44,031 nt of DNA, taken from assembly GCA_050942875.1 (NCBI GenBank), contig JBMNOD010000021.1:1-44031 (forward strand). The letters are read 5' to 3'. The notes below the pieces were generated by a model. That model was not told where the DNA came from and did no database searches. It was given only the letters and a program-made list of their open reading frames with translations. Shown piece after piece: positions 1-8,500 of the stretch; position 1 is the first letter of the stretch; each line of letters starts with the position of its first letter. This DNA comes from JAAZAI01 sp050942875. Its GTDB lineage: Bacteria > Verrucomicrobiota > Kiritimatiellia > RFP12 > UBA3636. The position numbers were made by a program, and so were the translations under genes.

Positions 1-106
1 CCGCTCGCGCCCCTGAGCCGACTTCGACCAAATCTTCTCGTAAACTGTTGCCAAGGAAGGGCTTAGACGAAACGGCAAAAAAAGGCGCTTGACTCACCCA
101 CATACT

Positions 107-142
107 TGTTTTTCGTGGCCATTCCCCGCTCGGCGAAGCCGC
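107..142 (-). repeat. Dispersed intergenic repeat, GGCTTCGCCGAGTGGG family
   Basis: This 36-base stretch matches the reverse complement of 21472-21507 with one mismatch. Shorter relatives lie near 22259, 34230, 34309 and 34388. The core on the other strand reads GCTTCGCCGAG(T/C)GGGG followed by a GGCCACGAAAAACA-like tail. The rest of 1-321 holds no convincing gene. A second short repeat, CCACATTACCAACACAAAG at 178-196, recurs inverted at 43921-43939. The similarity is directly visible; what the element does is unknown. Confidence 0.75.
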
Positions 143-321
143 CGCGGCCACGCCCCAATTCCAAGCTTCCTTCATAGCCACATTACCAACACAAAGAGGC
201 ACAAAAATTTTCCGTGCATTTCGTAGTTGAAAACCGCATTCCCTTTCAAATGACATCGGCAATGCCGGATTTGTCCGTTGCTCTTTTGACACACGCCCGA
301 TTGCGAACCGACGTTTTGTGG

Positions 322-350
322 TTGAATCCCTTCGACGTTTTTGATAGATT
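322..350 (+). promoter_or_regulatory. Sigma-70-type promoter for tRNA-Ser
   Basis: TTGAAT and TAGATT are separated by exactly 17 bases, each with two differences from the consensus hexamers. The expected start, near 357, lies about 17 bases before the tRNA. No other gene lies between, so this is the natural promoter for the tRNA and possibly for the following oxidoreductase gene. Confidence 0.6.
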
Positions 351-373
351 GTCCTTGGTTTTTAAGCCGACCC

Positions 374-464
374 GGAGGGGTGGCAGAGCCTGGTTGAATG
401 TACTTGACTCGAAATCAAGCGTAGCTTCATGCTACCGGGGGTTCGAATCCCTCCCCCTCCGCCA
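374..464 (+). tRNA. serU-like: tRNA-Ser (anticodon CGA)
   Basis: The 91-base gene has a GGAGGGG acceptor strand pairing with CCCCTCC, a TTCGAAT T-loop and an encoded CCA end. The anticodon stem CTTGA/TCAAG encloses the loop CTCGAAA, giving anticodon CGA, which reads UCG. The long variable arm (GTAGC...GCTAC) is the hallmark of serine tRNAs. A run of eight T follows the CCA directly and may stop transcription. The next coding region starts 26 bases downstream. Confidence 0.97.
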
Positions 465-490
465 TTTTTTTTGTCCTGTGGAGTTCTCGC

Positions 491-1585
491 ATGAACATTG
501 GATTGATTGGCTGCGGCAACATCAGCCACGCGTACCTGAAGAACGGCAAGATTTTCAACAAGCAAATGACGTTTCGCGCTTGCGCGGACTTGCGGCCGGA
601 GGCGGCGAAGGCTTGCGCCGAGACCTACGGCCTGGAGGCGATGTCGGTCGACGACCTTCTCGCCGATCCGTCCATTGACGCCATTCTCAATTTGACCACT
701 CCGCAGTCGCATGTGTCGATCAACCTGCGCGCGATCGAGGCGGGCAAGCATGTTCATTGCGAGAAGCCCTTCGGGCTTGATCGCGAAGGCGGGCGGAGCG
801 TCATTCAAGCGGCCGGGGCGAAGGGCGTGCGCGTGGGCTGCGCACCTGACACCTTTCTTGGCGGCGGGCATCAGACGTGCCGGAAGCTGATCGACGACGG
901 GCTCGTCGGGCGCGTCGTCTCGGGCACGGCGTTCATGCTCTGCCATGGGCACGAGTCCTGGCATCCCTCGCCTGCCTTCTACTACCAGAAAGGCGGCGGC
1001 CCGCTCTTTGACATGGGTCCCTACTACCTCACTGCGCTGGTCAATCTGCTTGGCCCCGTGGCGCGTGTCTCCGCGTTCACCAACCGCTCGACGGATCTCC
1101 GGAAGGGGATCAAGGCGAACGAGGGGAAGACGTTCCCCGTTGAAATCGATACGCACGTCGCCGCATTGCTCGAATTCAGCTCAGGCGCCGTCATCACGCT
1201 CATCACGAGCTTTGACGTCTGGAAGCATTCGAACCTCGTGGACATTGAGCTCCACGGCACCGAGGGCAGCCTGCACGTCCCCGATCCCAATTGCTTCGAT
1301 GGCGACATCCGCTTCTTCAAGGCGGGGCTTTCCGCCGATTGGGCGCCGGCTGACAATCCGTTCATCTACAACGGCAACATGCGCGCCATTGGCCTGGCCG
1401 ATCTTGCGGCGGGCGTCGCCAAGGGGCGCCCCCATCGCTGCAGCGGCGATCTTGCGTTCCATGTGCTCGACATCCTGTGCGGCATCTGCGAATCGGCTGA
1501 AGAAAGACGCTCCATCGCCCTCACGACGACCTGCGAGCGTCCCGCGCCGCTCCCCATGGGCCTTGTTGCCGGCGAGCTTGACTAA
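491..1585 (+). CDS. Gfo/Idh/MocA family NAD(P)-dependent oxidoreductase
   Basis: This 364-residue protein opens with the Rossmann nucleotide-binding motif GLIGCGNIS (residues 4-12). It has the EKPFG element typical of the Gfo/Idh/MocA family, where the Lys takes part in catalysis, and a C-terminal alpha/beta domain (GPYYLTALVNLLG and beyond) of normal family length. Members oxidise or reduce sugars, inositols and their derivatives; the substrate cannot be read from the sequence. The ATG is preceded by GGAG at about eight bases. The ThuA-domain gene follows 18 bases later. This pairing is common in sugar-catabolic operons of PVC bacteria, so joint action on an imported sugar is a reasonable inference. 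No signal peptide is seen, so the protein should be cytoplasmic. Confidence 0.93.
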   Translation: MNIGLIGCGNISHAYLKNGKIFNKQMTFRACADLRPEAAKACAETYGLEAMSVDDLLADPSIDAILNLTTPQSHVSINLRAIEAGKHVHCEKPFGLDREGGRSVIQAAGAKGVRVGCAPDTFLGGGHQTCRKLIDDGLVGRVVSGTAFMLCHGHESWHPSPAFYYQKGGGPLFDMGPYYLTALVNLLGPVARVSAFTNRSTDLRKGIKANEGKTFPVEIDTHVAALLEFSSGAVITLITSFDVWKHSNLVDIELHGTEGSLHVPDPNCFDGDIRFFKAGLSADWAPADNPFIYNGNMRAIGLADLAAGVAKGRPHRCSGDLAFHVLDILCGICESAEERRSIALTTTCERPAPLPMGLVAGELD

Positions 1586-1603
1586 TCACGATAGGACGCC
1601 CCC

Positions 1604-2260
1604 ATGAAAAAAGCCTTGATCTTTCGCGGTGGCTGGGACGGCCACAATCCCATTGAGACCTCGGACATGATCGCCGAGCGCCTGCGTGCGCATGGCCTCC
1701 ACGTCGATGTCTTCGATACGCAGGACCGCCTGCTCGATCCGGAGTTCAAAACCCAGTACGGCCTCGTCGTGCCGGTCTGGACGATGGGGACGATCGGCGG
1801 CGACCACGAGAAGGCGCTTCTCGAAGCCATCCGCGATGGCATGGCCTGCGGCGGCTGGCATGGCGGGATGGGCGACGCCTTCCGCAACAACACCGAGTAC
1901 CAGTTCATGGTCGGCGGCCAATGGGTGTCGCACCCGGGCGGCATCATCGACTACACGGTGCAAGTCGTCGAGCCCGACCATCCGATCATGCGCGGCATCC
2001 CCGCCGAGTTTCCGATGCACAGCGAGCAGTACTTCATGCACGTCGATCCGAGCAACCATGTGCTGGCCACCACCACGTTTGGCGGCGAACATGCGCCTTG
2101 GATCAAGGGAACCGTCATGCCGGTCGTCTGGACGCGCCGTTATGGCAAGGGCAAGATCTTCTACAGCTCGCTCGGGCACAACTTCGACGATTTCGAGAAC
2201 ACGCCGCAAGTCGCGGACATCATCGTCCGCGGCCTGCTTTGGGCGTTGGAAGAAGAGTAG
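1604..2260 (+). CDS. ThuA domain protein (trehalose-utilisation-like)
   Basis: The 218-residue protein matches the ThuA-like class I glutamine-amidotransferase fold along its whole length. Visible features are an N-terminal KKALIFRGGWDGHNP segment, the GGWHGGMGD turn (about residues 85-93), a DHPIMRGIP motif and the GKGKIFYSSLGH segment near the C-terminus. In Rhizobium ThuA works with ThuB in oxidative trehalose metabolism, but most family members have no assigned reaction. It lies 18 bases after the Gfo/Idh gene on the same strand, so the two are probably one transcript. It has no signal peptide and no extra domains. The gene ends in a convergent region with a strong hairpin. Confidence 0.9.
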   Translation: MKKALIFRGGWDGHNPIETSDMIAERLRAHGLHVDVFDTQDRLLDPEFKTQYGLVVPVWTMGTIGGDHEKALLEAIRDGMACGGWHGGMGDAFRNNTEYQFMVGGQWVSHPGGIIDYTVQVVEPDHPIMRGIPAEFPMHSEQYFMHVDPSNHVLATTTFGGEHAPWIKGTVMPVVWTRRYGKGKIFYSSLGHNFDDFENTPQVADIIVRGLLWALEEE

Positions 2261-2283
2261 TCCAAAGTCCAAAGCCCAAAGTT

Positions 2284-2307
2284 GCGAGTCAAATACGTTT
2301 GACTCGC
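2284..2307. terminator. Bidirectional hairpin between convergent genes
   Basis: GCGAGTCAAA and TTTGACTCGC form a perfect ten-base stem around the loop TACG, in the 56-base gap between the convergent ThuA and FucU genes. There is no T-run on either side. The position argues for a terminator serving both strands. The preceding bases (2261-2280) carry a TCCAAAG-rich repeat that recurs inverted at 14574-14603. Confidence 0.6.
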
Positions 2308-2316
2308 CAAGGCAGC

Positions 2317-2754
2317 CTACTGAACCGGGGTGACGCCTTTGCGGAGGATGAGGTTGGCGTACTTGGCGACGTCGCCGCTCTGGATGATCAGGAAGGCTTT
2401 CTTGGCGCGTTCGTAGAACGCGAAGCGTTCGAGGCGCCCCATTTTCGCCCAGGCGCAGCCGTGGCGGCCGGCGATGGCGCGGTAGGCGCCTTCCACGGCG
2501 GGGTCGAGCGTGTCGCCCGGCACCGCCTCCATCGTCGTCATCGGCGTTTCGACATACGCATCGAGCTCAAAAAGAGGCAGGATCGCATCGAGCAAGCGCG
2601 GGACGTCGACGCCGTCGGCGCGGACGAACCGTTTCGAGGCGAACATTTCGCCGGGGAAGTGTCCATCCGCCAGCACGACGTCGTCGCCGTGGCCCATGGC
2701 GCAAAGCGCGGACAGCATCTCGGGGGATAAAATTGGGGAAATGCCTTTCAACAT
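2317..2754 (-). CDS. fucU: FucU/RbsD family sugar mutarotase
   Basis: The 145-residue protein begins MLKGISPILSPEML and carries the MGHGD...LADGHFP motif (His22 and Asp30 in the family active-site region) and the FYERAKKAF..SGD..KYANLIL..GV C-terminal signature of L-fucose mutarotase. Family members interconvert anomers of fucose or ribose and form ring oligomers. The open frame continues upstream, but the start at 2754 is chosen because GAGGAG lies just before it and homologues begin exactly here. It is last in the ompH-lpxD-galE-fucU operon, 22 bases after galE. Linkage with galE suggests sugar supply for envelope polysaccharide or sugar catabolism. Assignment to FucU rather than RbsD rests on the N-terminal motif. 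Confidence 0.9.
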   Translation of the reverse strand: MLKGISPILSPEMLSALCAMGHGDDVVLADGHFPGEMFASKRFVRADGVDVPRLLDAILPLFELDAYVETPMTTMEAVPGDTLDPAVEGAYRAIAGRHGCAWAKMGRLERFAFYERAKKAFLIIQSGDVAKYANLILRKGVTPVQ

Positions 2755-2776
2755 GGCTTCGTGCTCCTCTTCATTA

Positions 2777-3784
2777 TCACGCTTCGTTGTCTTCATCATG
2801 CTCGTCGGCGTCATCGTCTTCATAGCCGTCGGGATGTTGGCGGTGCCATTCCCACGCCGTGGCAATGATCCCCTCGGGCTCCAGATAGCGGGCCTTCCAG
2901 CCGATTTCACGTTCCGCCTTGCTCGGATCCGACACAAGCAGGTCGGGATCGCCCGGTCGCCGCGGGGCAATGCGGATTGGGATCGGATGCCCGGTCGCCT
3001 TGCGTGCGGCCTCGATGATCTGCTTAACGGAGAAACCTCGGCCCGTGCCGAGGTTCAACGCGCCGGTGAAGTCCGAGGTGATGGCAAGCCGGTGCGCCTC
3101 GGCCAGATCCGAGACATGGATGTAGTCGCGCACGCACGTGCCGTCGGGCGTCTGGTAGTCGTCGCCAAACACGTCCACATGGTCGCTTTGGCCGAGCGCG
3201 ACCTTGAGCACATTGGGGATGATGTGGGTCTCGGGGTCGTGATGCTCGCCGAGACGACCTTCAGCGCCGCAGGCGTTGAAGTAGCGCAGCAGGACGGGGC
3301 GGAAGTCGTGGACCTTCCGGTACCAGTCGAGAATTTGCTCGAACATGAGTTTCGAGTGGCCGTAGGGATTCGTCGGACGTTGCGGCGTTTCCTCCGTGAT
3401 CGGCATTGTCTCGGGCTGTCCGTATGTGGCGCAGGTGGAGGAGAAGACGATGCGCTTCACGCCGTTGTCCACCATCGCCTTGGCGAGGTTGACGCCGCCG
3501 GCGACGTTGTTGTAGAAGTACATCCCCGGATCGCCCGCCGATTCGCCGACGAGCGCGTAGGCCGCGAAGTGCATCACCGCATCGGGTTGCGCTTCTTCCA
3601 TCGCCTCGTAAACGTCCTCGATGAAGCGCAGGTCGCCCGGGAAGAAGTCCGCCCGGGGATCCAGAACCTGCTCGTGTCCGCGTTCGAGATTGTCGAACAC
3701 GACGACGTCGTGCCCTGCATCCAGCAGATGTTTGGTGGCGATGCCGCCGATGTAGCCGGCGCCGCCGGTGACGAGAATTTTCAT
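2777..3784 (-). CDS. galE: UDP-glucose 4-epimerase
   Basis: This is a 335-residue extended short-chain dehydrogenase. The NAD-binding motif GGAGYIG is at residues 7-13, the SSTCATYG segment near 116-122, and the catalytic pair Tyr141-x-x-x-Lys145 in PYGHSK. DNLERGHEQ and the later RDYIHVSDLAEAH are typical of GalE. It interconverts UDP-glucose and UDP-galactose in the Leloir pathway and supplies UDP-galactose for surface glycans. Its start overlaps the end of lpxD by four bases, so the genes are translationally coupled. The C-terminus has an unusual acidic tail (residues about 321-335, mostly Asp and Glu) not needed for catalysis. Confidence 0.95.
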   Translation of the reverse strand: MKILVTGGAGYIGGIATKHLLDAGHDVVVFDNLERGHEQVLDPRADFFPGDLRFIEDVYEAMEEAQPDAVMHFAAYALVGESAGDPGMYFYNNVAGGVNLAKAMVDNGVKRIVFSSTCATYGQPETMPITEETPQRPTNPYGHSKLMFEQILDWYRKVHDFRPVLLRYFNACGAEGRLGEHHDPETHIIPNVLKVALGQSDHVDVFGDDYQTPDGTCVRDYIHVSDLAEAHRLAITSDFTGALNLGTGRGFSVKQIIEAARKATGHPIPIRIAPRRPGDPDLLVSDPSKAEREIGWKARYLEPEGIIATAWEWHRQHPDGYEDDDADEHDEDNEA

Positions 3785-4833
3785 GCGTCTTTGTCTTTCT
3801 CCAATTCAGCAAGCCTGGCTTTCAGGTCGGCGACTTCCTTCTTCAGCGTTTCGACGGTCTTCGGTATCAGGAGCTGCCGAAGCGCCTCGCGGCGAGTGAT
3901 TGCCGGGGCGCCCAGGTAGGTGCCATTGGCGGCGAGGTCGCGGTGGACGCCCGCTTGCGCGAGAATCTCCACGCGGTCGCCGATGTTCAGGTGGCCGGCG
4001 AGGCCCGCCTGGCCCCAGATCATCACGCCGTTGCCGATGTGCGTGCTCCCGGCGATGCCGACTTGCGAGACGATGCCGCAGCAGTCGCCGATCTGCACGT
4101 TGTGGCCGATCTGCACGAGGTTGTCGATCTTCGTCATGCGCCCGATCTTCGTCACGCCGAAGCGAGCGCGGTCGATCGTCGTGTTGGCGCCGATTTCGAC
4201 GTCGTCGCCGAGTTCGACGATGCCCATTTGCGGGATTTTCTCCACGGAGATTGCGCCATCGGAGCCGACTTGCGTCGTGTAGCCGTAGCCGTCGCTGCCG
4301 ATGACGGCGCCGTTGTGGAGGATGACGCGCTTGCCGATGCGGCAACGTTCGCGCACGGAGCTGAGCGGGTAGAGCTGCGTGTCGTCGCCGATGATGCAGC
4401 CCTCGCCGACCACGACGTGGGCGCCGAGCACCACGCGGTCGCCAAGGGTCACGCCATCGCCTACGACGGCGTAGGCGCCGATGTGCAAGTCGGAGCCCAT
4501 CGTGACGTCACGGCCGATGACGGCCGTGGGGTGGATGCCGGGGGGATGGACGACGGGCGGCGGCGTGAAGAGCGGCGCGATCTGCGCGAACGCCTTGTCG
4601 GGGGAATCGACGCGCACCAGCACGGCAGTGCACGATGGCGGTTCGGCATCGCGGGCGACGAGCACGGCCGAGGCGCGGGTCGTGGGCAGTTGGCCGGCGT
4701 ACTTCGGGTTGGCCAGGAAGGACAAGTCTCCCGGCAGGGCGTCGCGAAGCGAGGCGACGCCTTTGATTTCGATGTCAGCCGATTCCGGCGGAATCGACCC
4801 GCCGACGCGGGTCGCGATTTCGGATAGTTTCAT
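3781..4833 (-). CDS. lpxD: UDP-3-O-acylglucosamine N-acyltransferase
   Basis: This 350-residue protein has the N-terminal uridine-binding domain (KGVASLRDALPGDLSFLANPKY), a long left-handed beta-helix of hexapeptide repeats (I-G-x-x-x-x units through residues about 100-300) and a C-terminal coiled coil (KTVETLKKEVADLKARLAELEK). IGHNVQIGD contains the His expected as catalytic base. LpxD adds the N-linked acyl chain in lipid A synthesis, so the organism should make an LPS-type outer membrane. It overlaps ompH by four bases upstream and galE by four downstream. The skp-lpxD order is the classic arrangement, though bamA and fabZ/lpxA are absent from this window. Confidence 0.96.
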   Translation of the reverse strand: MKLSEIATRVGGSIPPESADIEIKGVASLRDALPGDLSFLANPKYAGQLPTTRASAVLVARDAEPPSCTAVLVRVDSPDKAFAQIAPLFTPPPVVHPPGIHPTAVIGRDVTMGSDLHIGAYAVVGDGVTLGDRVVLGAHVVVGEGCIIGDDTQLYPLSSVRERCRIGKRVILHNGAVIGSDGYGYTTQVGSDGAISVEKIPQMGIVELGDDVEIGANTTIDRARFGVTKIGRMTKIDNLVQIGHNVQIGDCCGIVSQVGIAGSTHIGNGVMIWGQAGLAGHLNIGDRVEILAQAGVHRDLAANGTYLGAPAITRREALRQLLIPKTVETLKKEVADLKARLAELEKDKDA

Positions 4834-5450
4834 GGCAAAGGCCTGTCGATGGGGGGCTGCTTGGCGGGCGTGGGCTTGGGGGCTTCGACACGCTTGCCGC
4901 CGATCGCTTTGATGATCCTGTCGGTGACGTCGAACTTGGGGTTTGCATACATGACGATGGGCACGGGGGCGCCGGGACGGAAGGCGGAGGCGTCGAGGAT
5001 CAGATCGTAGCCATCGGATTTCACGAGTTTGCTGATTTCAAATTTGATGTCCGACATGACATTGCCGAAGAGCAGCAGCTCTTTTTCCTGGAGACGCCGC
5101 TGCAGGTCGTCCACGAGCGTGCGCAGGGCGCGTTCCTCTTCCTTGATCGTCTGGCTCAGATCGCGCCCCGAGTTGATCTTTCGCTTGCGCTCCTGCTCGC
5201 TGAGCGCTTCGTTGTCGGCCTCCTTGGCAATCGCCTCAAGTTGCTTGTAGAGATCCCTGATTTTTTCGCGTTTGACGTCGCGCTCGGCTTCGAATTCCTT
5301 TTGGAGCTTGACGAGGCTTGCCTTGTTCTCCTCGCTTTGCGGATGGGCCATGATGACCGCCTCCATGTCGACAGTGGCGATTTTAAGCTCCGCGAAGGCA
5401 TTGAGCGAGGCGACGGCCAGCATGGCGGCGATGAATGAAACTTTTTTCAT
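4830..5450 (-). CDS. skp: OmpH/Skp-family periplasmic chaperone
   Basis: The 206-residue protein starts with a signal peptide (MKKVSFIAAMLAVASLNAFA, likely cut after AFA). A beta strand ELKIATVDMEAVI follows, then a long charged coiled coil (about residues 40-140) and a return strand YDLILDAS, the Skp/OmpH plan. Skp chaperones unfolded outer-membrane proteins through the periplasm. The frame is open further upstream, but AAGGAA before the ATG at 5450 and the signal peptide fix the start. The C-terminal tail (about 185-206) is Pro/Lys-rich, longer than in E. coli Skp. It is first in the operon leading into lpxD, with a promoter candidate and a leader hairpin upstream. Confidence 0.92.
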   Translation of the reverse strand: MKKVSFIAAMLAVASLNAFAELKIATVDMEAVIMAHPQSEENKASLVKLQKEFEAERDVKREKIRDLYKQLEAIAKEADNEALSEQERKRKINSGRDLSQTIKEEERALRTLVDDLQRRLQEKELLLFGNVMSDIKFEISKLVKSDGYDLILDASAFRPGAPVPIVMYANPKFDVTDRIIKAIGGKRVEAPKPTPAKQPPIDRPLP

Positions 5451-5476
5451 TTGATTTCCTTGTGTTTTCTTCAGCG

Positions 5477-5502
5477 GGGGCGTTCGTGTTGGCGAACGCC
5501 CC
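5477..5502 (-). promoter_or_regulatory. Leader hairpin upstream of skp
   Basis: GGGGCGTTCG and CGAACGCCCC form a perfect ten-base stem with a six-base loop. It lies between the promoter candidate at 5522-5550 and the skp start, so it would be in the mRNA leader about 26 bases before the ATG. No T-run follows on the transcribed strand, which argues against a simple terminator of the upstream GH2 gene. An mRNA-stabilising or translation-tuning role is inference only. Confidence 0.55.
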
Positions 5503-5521
5503 TTTGACTTGACAGCCGGGA

Positions 5522-5550
5522 AGTTTACAGGAAATGCGCCATTCAATCAA
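5522..5550 (-). promoter_or_regulatory. Promoter candidate for the skp-lpxD-galE-fucU operon
   Basis: On the minus strand TTGATT and TAAACT are separated by exactly 17 bases in the 144-base gap between the upstream GH2-like gene and skp. Each box differs from the consensus by two bases. The predicted start is about 65 bases before the skp ATG and leaves room for the leader hairpin. Confidence 0.5.
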
Positions 5551-5594
5551 TGACGTTTCATTTTGTGCTGACAAGTTTTCTGCGCATCGCGCTT

Positions 5595-8500
5595 CTACCA
5601 GAATGAGAACTCGTACGGGTCGAACACGGGCGTCACGCGCTCGGGATAGAGCGTGAGCGCGTCGAGTTCGGGGTCTTGGAGCTGGCGGTCGGCGCCGATG
5701 GACTCGTTTTCGAGGAGCCCCCAGAACTTGTTGCCTGCGCGGCCGGCGCCGATCTTGAAGGCGATCACGTTGTCGCCTGCCTTCAAGTCGAGCTTGATCT
5801 GGAATTTTGGATACTGCGCACCCATCGCGGTTGCGAACGCCTCTTCGCCGTTGACCCAGATGCGCGCGCGCCAGTCCACGCCGAATTTCAGGATGGCTTC
5901 GCCCGGGGCTTCGCGATTGACGATCGCGATCGCGTAGGTGCAGGGGAAGCTCGCGTTCTCGAACGCGCCGCCGAGCGTGCGGAAGTCGAAGAGTCCGTCC
6001 GCGTCGGGCGCGAGGGTCGGACGCCAGTTGCACGTGCCGCCTTGGGGGAGGGGGAACTCGATGTTCGGGTTGAAGTCGCCCGCGATGGCCATCTTCTCGC
6101 CTTGTTCGCTCCAGACGGTGTTGATGGTGCCGTCGTTGTCCTGGCCGGTCGCGAAGGGGCCGAGCACATAGACGGCCGGCAAGGGCTGGAAGGGGGCGAC
6201 GCCGCTCTGGTAGAGCGCGCGTTTGACGTGCTGCCCGTCGGGACGGACGCCCGCGTTTGTGCGCAGGCGCGCGTAGAGGCGGTCGACGTGCTCCTCGGCA
6301 TAGACGCAGCTTCGGTTGCGGTGCGGGTAGGCCTTGAGGGCTCGCTCGACGAGATCGACTTCCATCATCTCGACGTAGATTTCGGACTCGCCGATCTTGC
6401 CGTGCGCATAGAATCCGCCGGGCGAGAGCGTGAAGCCGTCCGGCGCGTTCGTCAGCACGCGCATGGTCAACCCTTCAAGCGCCGAGAGGTCGAGCGCGGG
6501 AACGTCGAGCGCGCCGATTGCGGTGGCGGGGATCGTCGTCACGCACGTGTACTCGGTTTCGAAGCCGAACGCCTTGCAAATGTCGTCATTGGGATTTGTC
6601 AGGAAGAAGTTCTCCCCGGATTCGAGCGCGGCCTGATGTTTGTCGTTCCACCTGACGGCGTGGCCGCTGTTTGGCCAGAGGCGGCTGCCGCCGATGATGC
6701 GGATTGCGCCCGCGTCGTCGCCATGGCTCGTCGCGCTGAACTTTTCGACCAGGTGTCGGGCCGACAGGTCGTACCACTCGTATTTGCGCGCGCGGTATCG
6801 GACATCCGTTTCGCGGAATCGGGGCGCCTTCACGCCTTCCGGCGCGGCGCCGAGCGCCACGAGGGCTTGGTGGGACATCGTTTTGAGGTAGTCCGCGTAG
6901 ATGTCGGCCAGCGGTTGAAGCGTCTCCGGATCCTTTTTGTAGCGCGCGGCAAGCTGTTCGCGCGGCACCATCACGAGCACGTGGCGCCGGCCGTTGCGCT
7001 CGCCTTCGGCGACGAGCCCGCCCGCCGAGATCGTGAAGCCCGCCGGCGGATTCGAGAGAAGCCGCGCTTCCAGGCGGTCCGTCCAGCGCCAGAGGCCGGG
7101 GCCGATGCCGCGGAACGGTGCGCCCTTGGGCGCGGGGACGCGCCAGACGGATGTCGGCTCCGACACCGTGAAGCCCAGCGCCTTGGCCTTCTCGGCGTCG
7201 TTTTCGACGAGGACGATGTTCCGCGGCAGGGTCTCGGTTTTGAGCGCCTGGGCGAAGACCGCCTGGGCGACGGCCGTCGCCGCCGGATCGACGTCCATGC
7301 GGTTTTCGAAATCGAGCGTGCAGTAGGTGATTTTCCCGGTGCCGGCGAGGAACTCCAGCACGCCGGCGTAGTTCATGTCGTATTCGCCATCGACGAGGCT
7401 GCGGTAGCCGATTGCCGCCGGGATTTCGAGCGTGAGGCCGGCGACGACGTGGTTGCGCGTCCAGCGCGGCCCGCGCTGCTTCGTATGCGTCATGACGGGG
7501 CCGAAGTCGCGGTTGCCGTATCTTGGCGCCCCGCGCCAGTACTGGAGCATGTCGTCTGAAACCCCTGCAAACGCCGCATTGTCGCGATCGCGCAGGAAGA
7601 GGATGCGCGACATCGTGTCCATCGGCCTGAGGCCGAGCGCCCGCCACGTGTCTGCGGTCTGGGGCAGGACGACGATGGCGAAGTTGTCGGTGGCCAGCCG
7701 CGTGGCGAACGAGGTGAGCGGCATGCGGTCCGCGCCGTTTTTGCCGATGACGAGGGCGGCGACGTCGTCCGTGACCTGCTCGGGCCCGGTGATTTTTTTG
7801 TAGTCGATCCCCAGCGCCTTCAGCACGTTTTCGCTCGCGCCGTCTGGATCGAACAGCGCGACTTTGCCGGCGAATTCGACCTTGGCGCCTCGGGGCGTCT
7901 TGGGATAGACTTCGATCGCCAGCGTGTCGGTGAACCATTCCTTCGCCTCCGTGCCGGATTTGCCGTCGGCGTTTTGGGTGAACGTCATCGTCAGCTCGCA
8001 GGACGTCTTCGCCTTCACCTGCGGGGCGGTGAAGTTGAACGGCGCGAAGCGCGTTTCGCCCGGCGGGACGTCGACGGTCGCGGTTTTCGTCTCGCCGTTG
8101 AACGTCGCTTTGCACGTAAACGAGGCGGGGCGCGCGCTGTCCCAGAGGAACACGGCCTGCTTGGCGATCGTCTCGCCCGCGTAGTAGGCGTGCGTCTTGT
8201 CGTAGTGTTCGGGGGTGCCGCCGATGTAGCCGCAGAAGTCGCGGTTGCCGAGCTGGTAGGCGTCGTAGGCGGGGGAGGCCCAGTCGGGCTTCCGGCCGTG
8301 GGTCGGCTTGCTGAGCTCGAGGTTGTTTTCGCCGTACATGCCGCAGCGTTCGCTGCCGTAGCCCTGGCGGTTGAACCAGAGGGAGCCGCCGTTCATGCCG
8401 TCCGCGCGCCATCGCGAATTGGAGCGCCACACGAAGAGCCGTTCAAGCGCCTGGTAGAAGGGGTGCTGCTGGACGATGAAATGCCCGGTCTCGGAGCCGT

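Noticed and set aside
362..1156. Minus-strand frame of 264 codons over the tRNA and oxidoreductase
   Set aside because: It runs through the tRNA-Ser gene and is antisense to a clear Gfo/Idh/MocA gene.
3900..4827. Plus-strand frames opposite lpxD with periodic Asp/Val/Ala content
   Set aside because: The periodicity is the complement of the LpxD hexapeptide repeats, not a real repeat protein.
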